Source: Gammaproteobacteria bacterium (GTDB lineage Bacteria; Pseudomonadota; Gammaproteobacteria; Pseudomonadales; Azotimanducaceae). From it: a stretch of DNA of 5,048 nucleotides. Position 1 is the first letter of the stretch; the number at the start of each line of letters is the position of its first letter. Both the position numbers and the translations under genes were made by a program. Under the pieces are notes generated by a model. The model was not told the origin of the DNA, did no database searches, and saw only the letters and a list, made by a program, of their open reading frames with translations. The DNA lies in NCBI GenBank assembly GCA_018667205.1, contig JABIVN010000476.1:1-5048 (forward strand), given 5' to 3'. Positions 1 to 5,048 of this stretch are shown here, one piece after another.

Positions 1-2
1 AT

Positions 3-629
3 CCATTTTCTGCGATGAAACAGATGAGTCAATTCAAGATCGCCTTCGAGATTATCGGCGTCCTGTTCCTGTACAACATGGGTCATCACGCGCTACCCGC
101 CGTGTGGACTTTTTGGGGTATCGAAAAATTCGACTGGACACCTCGCGAGATCGGCTACAGCCTGGGCTTCATTGGTATCCTGATGGTCTTTTCACAGGGT
201 TACCTGATAAGAATCGTTATTCCGGCCCTGGGCATGCGATGGGCCGGCCTCGTCGGACTGAGCTTCACTATCACAGCTTTCCTGGGATACGCCCTGTCGC
301 AAACGCCGACTATGGCATACATGTTTATGATCGCCGGCGCACTGGGAGGACTTGCGGGTCCAGCCATGAGCGGCATCGCTTCGAGCCAGGTCGGCCCGGC
401 CCAACAAGGCGAATTACAGGGTGCGATTGGAAGCGTGGGGTCACTCACAAACATCATCAGTCCGCTAATGATGACCATCGTTTTCGGAATCTATACGGCC
501 CCGGACGCCACCTTTTACTTTCCGGGCGCGCCTTTCATTCTTGCCGCGATACTGACAATGATGAGCCTCTCCTTATTCTTTTGGATCACTATTGGGTTCG
601 CCCAAAAAGCAACTGAAGACCCGTCTTAA
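3..629 (+). CDS. MFS transporter, TetA-like group, C-terminal half (5' partial)
   Basis: This is the C-terminal half of an inner-membrane major facilitator superfamily transporter. The frame is open to the left edge (Pro-Phe-Ser-Ala precede the first Met at 15), so the ATG at 15 is an internal codon and the real start lies outside the window. About 208 residues remain, with six hydrophobic stretches that fit TM7-TM12 of a 12-helix carrier: one begins near IAFEIIGVLFLY, and the last is near PFILAAILTMMSLSLFFW. Motifs resembling the TetA/TCR group are LFLYNMGHHALPAVW at the start of TM7 and QGELQGAIGSVGSLTNIISP before TM11. TetA-like carriers usually exchange a drug or metabolite for protons, but nothing here fixes the substrate, and tetracycline resistance should not be inferred. 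The stop is TAA at 627-629. No convincing hairpin terminator follows. The family call is firm; the function is open. Confidence 0.87.
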   Translation, partial: PFSAMKQMSQFKIAFEIIGVLFLYNMGHHALPAVWTFWGIEKFDWTPREIGYSLGFIGILMVFSQGYLIRIVIPALGMRWAGLVGLSFTITAFLGYALSQTPTMAYMFMIAGALGGLAGPAMSGIASSQVGPAQQGELQGAIGSVGSLTNIISPLMMTIVFGIYTAPDATFYFPGAPFILAAILTMMSLSLFFWITIGFAQKATEDPS

Positions 630-851
630 CAATACAATCGCTCATTGCTCCAAAAGTTAACCCCGGCGCACCTGGTATCAAATTGAACCTCGCGATACCT
701 CGTTTCATTTCTGCCTTGTATTGCTAGCACATGTGTCCGAAGCTCAAAGCCAAAAGACCAGAACTAACGGCAAGAATATCGCTAATTTTAGCTAATAAGC
801 GTGGCTATTAAGGTGTTCTAGCAGACAGGAAAATTTTAAGCCTGTTGTTGT
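630..851. other. Intergenic spacer between MFS gene and amidase
   Basis: This 222-bp spacer holds no ORF with coding character and no tRNA-like fold that I can recognise. No clear sigma70 promoter with well-spaced -35 and -10 boxes stands out. It is AT-rich towards its right end, where small repeats lie: a direct repeat GCTAAT at 781-786 and 791-796, an imperfect inverted repeat TAATA/TATTA (793-797 and 806-810), and the inverted pair ACAGG/CCTGT (825-829 and 841-845) around AAAATTTTAAG. Any promoter or operator of the amidase is presumably here. Confidence 0.5.
825..845 (+). repeat. Short inverted repeat just upstream of the amidase start
   Basis: ACAGG (825-829) and CCTGT (841-845) are perfect 5-bp inverted arms around an 11-nt AT-rich centre that itself contains the palindrome AAAATTTT. 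The right arm ends 6 bp before the ATG at 852. It could be an operator or a weak leader hairpin, but arms this short also arise by chance, so no role is claimed. Confidence 0.3.
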
Positions 852-2282
852 ATGCTCTACGTCATGAATGAACTTTGCGCAAAAACTGCCGTTGAACTTC
901 GCAATCTGATTGACGAGAAAGAAATTAGCGCCGTCGAATTACTGGATGCCCATCTTGATCAGATCGCGTTAACAAACCCCTCGTTGAACGCTATCGTGAC
1001 CCTGGTCCCTGATCACGCTCAGCAAATGGCGGCAAAAATTGACCATCAAATCGCGAAAGGTGAAAAACCCGGGCTGCTGGCCGGACTCCCGATGGCACAT
1101 AAGGACCTTGTTCAAACAAAAGCCATCAGGACAACTTTTGGTTCACGGCTATTCGAGGATTTCGTCCCTAAAGAAAACGCACTGGTCGTGCAACGCCTGA
1201 TCGATGCCGGCGGTATCACTGTTGGAAAGACAAACGTTCCAGAGTGGGGAGCTGGCTCACAGACTTTTAATGATGTGTTTGGCGAGACGAAAAACCCATT
1301 TGATCTCACTCGAACCTGCGGGGGCAGTTCAGGCGGCGCGGCAGTTGCGCTTGCGGCCAGGATGCTACCGCTGGCGGATGGCAGCGACATGGGTGGCTCG
1401 CTTCGTAATCCGGCCAGCTTTTGTAACGTGGTCGGGTTCAGGACCAGTCCTGGCCGGGTGCCTGTCTATCCTGTTCGCGATGGCTGGAGCAATCTTAGCG
1501 TCCTGGGCCCGATGGCTCGTACGGTTGCAGATTGCGCCTTGATGCTGGCCGCCATCACAGGACCCGATGACAGAAACCCCATTTCATTACCCGATTCAGC
1601 AGACTTGTTTTTGCAAACACTAAAGAGCAATCACAAAGGGACGCGTGTTGCATTCTCATCTGATTTCGGCGGGCAGCTCCCAGTAGAGCCAGCAGTACAA
1701 CATGTCATTACGCAAGGGATGAAAGTCTTCTCGGATCTAGGATGCAAGGTTAATGAAAGCTGTCCTGATTTCAGTGGAGCAGATGAAGTATTTAAGACGC
1801 TGCGAGCATGGACCTTTGCGTCACAACACGGCGAGGGTGTCAGGCTGCATCCAGAGTATTACAAGGAAACTATTATCTGGAATGTTGAAGCGGGATTGAA
1901 ACTTTCCGCCACCGATGTCTCTGCCGCAAACAACTTACGCACCGACATTTACCAGCGCGTTAATAAGTTTTTCCAAGACTATGACTTTCTGGTACTACCA
2001 GTATCTCAGGTAACACCCTTTCCACTTTCCGACGAGTACGTTACCAGCATCAACGGCACCCGAATGGAAACTTACATCGACTGGATGAAATCCTGCTACT
2101 ACATAACCGTCACCGGCCTACCTGCAATCTCGATACCCTGCGGGTTTACGCCGGAGGGATTACCGGTCGGCATACAGATCATCGGTAAACGACTTCAGGA
2201 CCTGGCAGTCCTAAGGGTCGCTTATGCCTTCGAGCAGGCAACAGAGACTTGGAAAACCCAGCCCAACATTTGTCTTTCCTAG
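852..2282 (+). CDS. Amidase (amidase signature family hydrolase)
   Basis: This is a complete 476-residue amidase-signature (AS) enzyme, a normal length for the family. Such enzymes hydrolyse the C-N bond of amides to an acid and an amine or ammonia. The Lys / cis-Ser / Ser triad can be placed as Lys84 (in MAHKDL), Ser159 (in CGGSSGG) and Ser183 (in DMGGSLRNP). The 24-residue spacing between the serines matches the family. The signature block spans about residues 157-200, and the usual C-terminal segment GLPAISIPCGF...GLPVGIQIIG lies at about 422-445. No signal peptide is seen, so it is probably cytoplasmic. The frame is closed upstream by TAA at 837-839. ATG 852 is the first possible start. 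ATG 864 (MNELCAKTAVEL) fits typical family N-termini equally well. Neither has a good Shine-Dalgarno sequence. The substrate cannot be read from the sequence; family members annotated GatA-like, 6-aminohexanoate-cyclic-dimer hydrolase or aryl-amidase share these motifs. No GatB or GatC gene is adjacent, which argues against tRNA amidotransferase. Confidence 0.93.
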   Translation: MLYVMNELCAKTAVELRNLIDEKEISAVELLDAHLDQIALTNPSLNAIVTLVPDHAQQMAAKIDHQIAKGEKPGLLAGLPMAHKDLVQTKAIRTTFGSRLFEDFVPKENALVVQRLIDAGGITVGKTNVPEWGAGSQTFNDVFGETKNPFDLTRTCGGSSGGAAVALAARMLPLADGSDMGGSLRNPASFCNVVGFRTSPGRVPVYPVRDGWSNLSVLGPMARTVADCALMLAAITGPDDRNPISLPDSADLFLQTLKSNHKGTRVAFSSDFGGQLPVEPAVQHVITQGMKVFSDLGCKVNESCPDFSGADEVFKTLRAWTFASQHGEGVRLHPEYYKETIIWNVEAGLKLSATDVSAANNLRTDIYQRVNKFFQDYDFLVLPVSQVTPFPLSDEYVTSINGTRMETYIDWMKSCYYITVTGLPAISIPCGFTPEGLPVGIQIIGKRLQDLAVLRVAYAFEQATETWKTQPNICLS

Positions 2283-2358
2283 CGCCCTTCGCGATCAAAA
2301 TCATATACCCAAAAACCTATCTCAGAAAATCTGCGTCCAAAAACTTAAATCCTAAAAC

Positions 2359-2388
2359 TTGATGCATTGCAAAACAGGATCAGCTAAT
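2359..2388 (+). promoter_or_regulatory. Candidate sigma70 promoter of the thiamine-uptake unit
   Basis: TTGATG (2359-2364, 4/6 to TTGACA) and GCTAAT (2383-2388, 4/6 to TATAAT) are separated by 18 bp. Transcription would begin near 2395, a few bases before the 5' strand of the riboswitch P1 helix. That position is what makes this modest match believable. The stretch from the amidase stop (2282) to here is AT-rich and shows no strong terminator hairpin, so some read-through from the amidase cannot be excluded. Confidence 0.4.
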
Positions 2389-2398
2389 CTTCGTTCAG

Positions 2399-2472
2399 TT
2401 CCTTGGGGGTGGTGTTACACCTGAGATCAAACCCCAGAACCTGATCCGGTTAGTACCGGCGTAGGAAAAGGA
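2399..2472 (+). promoter_or_regulatory. TPP riboswitch aptamer (THI element)
   Basis: This RNA leader element binds thiamine pyrophosphate. The conserved cores are CUGAGA (2421-2426, pyrimidine-binding side) and ACCUGAUC (2439-2446) with CCGGCGUAGGAAA (2456-2468, pyrophosphate-binding side). The helices can be drawn by hand. P1 is UCCUU 2400-2404 with AAGGA 2468-2472. P2 is GGGGU 2406-2410 with ACCCC 2431-2435. P3 is a minimal hairpin, GGUG 2411-2414 with CACC 2418-2421 and a UUA loop. P4 is CCU 2440-2442 with AGG 2463-2465. P5 is CCGGU 2446-2450 with ACCGG 2455-2459. All five helices are perfect, with a very compact P3. Family knowledge says TPP binding represses the downstream gene, so the receptor and the PnuC-type carrier should be made when thiamine is scarce. 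Confidence 0.95.
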
Positions 2473-2503
2473 TGATCGCTACATCTCCCATTACGTCAAT
2501 GCC

Positions 2504-2534
2504 GGGTCTCTTATTTTTTTATTTGGAGAGACTC
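2504..2534 (+). promoter_or_regulatory. Riboswitch expression platform: Shine-Dalgarno sequestering hairpin
   Basis: GGGUCUCU (2504-2511) pairs over 8 bp with AGAGACUC (2527-2534), including one G-U pair. The loop is U-rich, and the 3' arm ends directly at the AUG at 2535. The ribosome-binding sequence GGAGAG (2525-2530) is mostly inside the 3' arm, so this fold would block translation. A competing helix of 8 contiguous pairs (two of them G-U) can form between GAUCCGGU 2443-2450 in the aptamer core and GCCGGGUC 2501-2508, taking five bases of the sequestering arm. TPP binding would hold 2443-2450 inside the aptamer and so favour the closed hairpin. The pairings are seen in the sequence; the switching order is inferred. 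Confidence 0.7.
2525..2530 (+). promoter_or_regulatory. Ribosome binding site that fixes the receptor start
   Basis: GGAGAG lies with its GGAG core 6 nt before the ATG at 2535, a near-ideal spacing. The upstream in-frame ATGs at 2472 and 2499 have no suitably spaced site. The AAGGA at 2468-2472 overlaps the 2472 ATG itself and forms the 3' strand of P1. This supports 2535 as the start. Confidence 0.8.
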
Positions 2535-4628
2535 ATGAATCTTATTTTAATCTTTATTAAAAACACCGTTAGAACCGTCGTTAAAAACAACCCCGCGCTG
2601 CTGCTTTTCTTTGCCGCCTACGCCCATTCAAACGACATCCCAGAAATCGTTGTCACAGCGGATCTTCGGCAATCGACAACCATGGAAACCGCCAGCAGTC
2701 TGACAATCGTGTCCGAACAGGTCATCGAAGCGAGGGCTGCACAGCATTTCGAAGATATTATTAATGCTATCCCCAACATTAATTTCGCGTCGGGCAGCAA
2801 CCGAGCTCGTTTCTTCCAAATTCGTGGTATCGGTGAGCGCAGCCAGTTTCAGAACCCTGTCAATCCCTCTGTTGGCGTTCTTATCGACGATGTCGATTTT
2901 AGTGGTGCTGGAACTATCGCCACGCTGATGGATGTTCAACAGGTCGAGGTTCTGCGGGGCCCCCAGGGCACCCGGTATGGTGCTAATGCACTGGCTGGGT
3001 TAATAAACTTTTCTACCAATGAACCCGGAGAAGCTCTCTTCACTTCTATCAAACTATCTGCCGGAGAGTTTGATACAAGAACGGCTGGCGTCGTCTTGAA
3101 TGTGCCTATCACCGAAACATTCCTTTCCCGGTTCGTCCTTGAATCGCACAAGAGTGACGGTTATGTTGAAAATGATTTTCTGAACAAAGACACAACCAAT
3201 AATCGTGACGAACTAACCACACGGGCAAAATTCTCTTGGCAGATTAAAAAAGACTGGAGCATGAAACTCTCTATAGCCTCCATAGATATCGACAACGGCT
3301 ATGACGCTTTTTCACTCGACAACAACAGAAGCACATTATCGGACGAGCCTGGGTTTGATCGCCAAGACTCCGCTTACGTGTCCCTGAAAAGTAGCTTGCA
3401 GTTAGACCGGATGAACATAGAAGTGCTGTGGAACCAATCGAGTACAGACATTGATTACGGTTACGACGAGGACTGGTCTTTCACGGGCATCCATCCGTTC
3501 GGATACACATCAACTGATCATTACCTCCGTGACCGTGACACCACCAGCGCCGAAATAAGGCTGTTATCTAACGACTCCAGCCGAGTTTTTGCCGAGTCGA
3601 CAGACTGGGTCTTGGGTTTGTATTACCTTAGCTCAAAGGAGGCGTTGCAACGCCAATACACCTTTCTACCGGAAGATTTTCACAGCGACTATGACTTTGA
3701 CACGCTCTCTATCTTTTCCCAACTGGATGTCGCTCTCTCGGATCGAATGACCCTAAGTGCTGGCTTGAGACTGGAAGAGCGAAACACGAAATATGACAAC
3801 TCAGTTGGAGCGAAATTTTCACCTAAAGACTCACTTTGGGGCGGTAAGCTTGCACTGGAATACCTGGCTGGGGAAAACACCCTGGCTTATGGCTCTGTTT
3901 CACGTGGCTACAAGGCTGGGGGATTCAACAGCGACGGCTCCCTGGATACTGATCTCCGATCCTTCGACGAAGAGTACCTGATCGAGTATGAACTTGGTGT
4001 CAAAACATTCTTGGCAAATGAACGTGTTGCGGTTCAGCTGGCGATCTTCTACGACGATCGACACGATCAGCAGGTAAAGAGCTCAGTCGTTCGTCCTAGA
4101 CCTGACGGAAGCACCGAGTTCATATCTTTTCTCGGGAACGCAGCAGCTGGTACAAACCGCGGCGTAGAAATGGACGTCAGCTGGTTCGTTAGTGACCACC
4201 TTAACATCAACGCCAATGCCGGTTGGTTAGAAGCAGAATTTGACGAATTCATCAACGAGTTTGGTGAAGACCTGTCTGGCAGGGATCAGGCCCATGCACC
4301 CGCCTACACTTTTAGCCTGAACTTTAACTATCAACGGGGACCTTGGTTCGCCAGTGCTTCCGCCGACGGAAAAGATGACTTTTACTTTTCAAATCGGAAC
4401 CCGATTAAAAGTAAGGCCTATACTTTGTACAACGCTTCCCTTGGTTTTGAGTCAGCACAATGGAAAGTCACGTTATGGGGCAGAAATCTAACCGACAAAG
4501 ACTATTACGTTCGCGGATTCGGCAGCTTTGGCAACGACCCTCGTAAATTCTATGTTACGGAACCTTACTTTCAGTATGGCGAACCCAGAGTGACGGGTGT
4601 GACCCTGCAGTTAACCATGGGTGATTGA
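2535..4628 (+). CDS. TonB-dependent outer-membrane receptor, predicted thiamine or thiamine-derivative uptake
   Basis: This is a 697-residue TonB-dependent receptor that would import a substrate through the outer membrane using TonB-ExbBD energy. The first in-frame ATG at 2472 lies in riboswitch helix P1. Starting at 2535 instead gives a good RBS and a signal peptide: a basic N-region to about residue 18, a hydrophobic PALLLFFAAYA, and probable cleavage after Ala30. A TonB-box-like stretch IPEIVVTA follows at 35-42. The plug domain covers about 52-163, with FQIRGIG (94-100), SVGVLIDDV (112-120) and the hallmark VEVLRGPQGTRYGA (137-150). The remainder is a beta-barrel of alternating strands, with typical late motifs SRGYKAGGFN (456-465), YELGVK (485-490) and WGRNLTDKDYYVRG (648-661). 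The protein ends in ...LTMGD rather than the usual terminal aromatic residue. The substrate is inferred from the TPP riboswitch upstream and the PnuC-family gene overlapping its stop codon; the barrel alone does not reveal it. Confidence 0.92.
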   Translation: MNLILIFIKNTVRTVVKNNPALLLFFAAYAHSNDIPEIVVTADLRQSTTMETASSLTIVSEQVIEARAAQHFEDIINAIPNINFASGSNRARFFQIRGIGERSQFQNPVNPSVGVLIDDVDFSGAGTIATLMDVQQVEVLRGPQGTRYGANALAGLINFSTNEPGEALFTSIKLSAGEFDTRTAGVVLNVPITETFLSRFVLESHKSDGYVENDFLNKDTTNNRDELTTRAKFSWQIKKDWSMKLSIASIDIDNGYDAFSLDNNRSTLSDEPGFDRQDSAYVSLKSSLQLDRMNIEVLWNQSSTDIDYGYDEDWSFTGIHPFGYTSTDHYLRDRDTTSAEIRLLSNDSSRVFAESTDWVLGLYYLSSKEALQRQYTFLPEDFHSDYDFDTLSIFSQLDVALSDRMTLSAGLRLEERNTKYDNSVGAKFSPKDSLWGGKLALEYLAGENTLAYGSVSRGYKAGGFNSDGSLDTDLRSFDEEYLIEYELGVKTFLANERVAVQLAIFYDDRHDQQVKSSVVRPRPDGSTEFISFLGNAAAGTNRGVEMDVSWFVSDHLNINANAGWLEAEFDEFINEFGEDLSGRDQAHAPAYTFSLNFNYQRGPWFASASADGKDDFYFSNRNPIKSKAYTLYNASLGFESAQWKVTLWGRNLTDKDYYVRGFGSFGNDPRKFYVTEPYFQYGEPRVTGVTLQLTMGD

Positions 4629-5048
4629 TGCCAGACTTCTTGTCCCTGGTTCTGGGTGAATTCCAACAGAACTCATTACTAGAACTCATTGCGGTTGTGC
4701 TTGCGATTGCCTACCTCTTGCTGGCAGTTCGCCAGCACATCGCCTGCTGGTATGCCGCATTCATCTCGACAGCTATCTTCCTGTATGTCTTCTGGCAGGT
4801 AAATCTGTATATGGAGTCTGGCCTACAGGTTTACTACCTGGGCATGGCGGTTTATGGGTGGTGGGCGTGGCAACGCGGAGGGAGTCAGGGCAACCCTGCG
4901 ATGTCAATCAGCACCTGGTCACTCAGACGTCACGTGGTTGTTATAGGGATGGTAGCGGTCGCCACTTTTATCAGCGGTACGCTGCTATCCGAGACGGAAC
5001 AGCGGCTTGCGTATCTGGATTCTTTTACTACCTGGGGCGCTGTCGTCG
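4628..5048 (+). CDS. pnuT: PnuC-family vitamin transporter, probable thiamine carrier PnuT (3' partial)
   Basis: This open frame of 140 codons runs off the right edge without a stop. The ATG at 4628 overlaps the receptor's TGA by one base (TGATG), which suggests translational coupling. The only upstream Shine-Dalgarno candidate is the weak GGGTGA at 4619-4624. The protein is hydrophobic, with helices near residues 16-35, 40-57 and 66-82 and another near 103-120. PnuC-family traits are WYAAFISTAIFLYVFW (41-56), the tryptophan-rich YGWWAW (76-81) at the end of a helix, and YLDSFTTWGAVV (129-140), where the family's substrate-contacting helix begins. PnuC proteins import unphosphorylated vitamins that are then trapped by phosphorylation inside the cell. 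The PnuC member takes nicotinamide riboside and PnuT takes thiamine. The PnuT reading rests mainly on the TPP riboswitch and receptor upstream. The family is near certain, the thiamine specificity likely. A thiamine-phosphorylating enzyme might follow outside the window. Confidence 0.88.
   Translation, partial: MPDFLSLVLGEFQQNSLLELIAVVLAIAYLLLAVRQHIACWYAAFISTAIFLYVFWQVNLYMESGLQVYYLGMAVYGWWAWQRGGSQGNPAMSISTWSLRRHVVVIGMVAVATFISGTLLSETEQRLAYLDSFTTWGAVV

Noticed and set aside
104..616. A 170-codon + strand frame overlapping the MFS gene, and antisense frames at 192-407 and 200-478
   Set aside because: They lie wholly inside the strongly supported membrane-protein frame. Their translations are rich in Arg, His, Pro and Gly with no recognisable motif, as expected of shadows of a real gene.
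3..629. Tetracycline resistance gene
   Set aside because: The fragment resembles the TetA/TCR group, but many chromosomal MFS carriers of unknown substrate do. The N-terminal half is missing and there is no tetR-like neighbour in view.
1112..1542. Antisense frame 1112-1390 and + strand frame 1204-1542 inside the amidase
   Set aside because: They overlap the amidase signature block, whose own frame carries an intact catalytic triad. The alternative translations match nothing recognisable.
852..2282. Amidase as part of the thiamine salvage unit, or as GatA
   Set aside because: It lies upstream of the promoter candidate and riboswitch, has no visible THI element of its own, and has no gatB or gatC beside it. 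Proximity alone is not enough to assign either role.
2283..2358. Terminator after the amidase
   Set aside because: Only a 3-bp GCG/CGC stem around CCCTT at 2282-2292 is visible, with no T-run. This is too weak to call.
2504..2520. Possible intrinsic terminator: GGGTCTC followed by TTATTTTTTT
   Set aside because: No compact GC-rich stem ends immediately before the T-run. The pairing available to GGGTCTCT lies downstream of the T-run and covers the ribosome site, so a translational hairpin explains it better. Premature termination is not excluded.
2618..4255. Several antisense frames and one + strand frame within the receptor gene
   Set aside because: All sit inside a receptor frame with clear plug and barrel motifs, and none has its own motif or ribosome site that I could see.

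Overview
The window looks like chromosomal DNA from a Gram-negative bacterium, most likely a proteobacterium and plausibly a marine gammaproteobacterium. The evidence is a TonB-dependent outer-membrane receptor, roughly 50% GC, and the compact TPP-riboswitch/receptor/PnuT layout. The taxonomic guess is inference only. I see no insertion sequences, CRISPR arrays, tRNAs or rRNAs.

Four genes are present, all on the + strand. (1) Positions 3-629 are the C-terminal half of an MFS transporter of the TetA-like group, cut by the left edge. (2) After a 222-bp gap, 852-2282 is a complete amidase-signature hydrolase with an intact Lys-Ser-Ser triad. (3) A candidate promoter (2359-2388) leads into a compact TPP riboswitch (2399-2472) and an expression platform (2501-2534). 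(4) The riboswitch precedes a TonB-dependent receptor, best started at 2535 and ending at 4628. Its stop codon overlaps by one base the start of a PnuC-family inner-membrane transporter that runs off the right edge (4628-5048).

The right half is a coherent unit. A thiamine-pyrophosphate-sensing leader controls an outer-membrane receptor and a PnuT-type inner-membrane carrier. Together they would carry thiamine, or a precursor or derivative, across both membranes of a cell that salvages it. Receptor-pnuT pairs under THI elements are a known theme, so the system is not new in kind. The most instructive detail is in the leader. An 8-bp hairpin (2504-2511 with 2527-2534) buries the receptor's Shine-Dalgarno sequence. 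A competing 8-bp pairing between the aptamer core (2443-2450) and 2501-2508 would open it. This gives a complete, readable model of translational control.

The MFS and amidase genes have no visible functional link to the thiamine unit. The amidase is separated from it by its own stop codon, a short AT-rich spacer and the candidate promoter.
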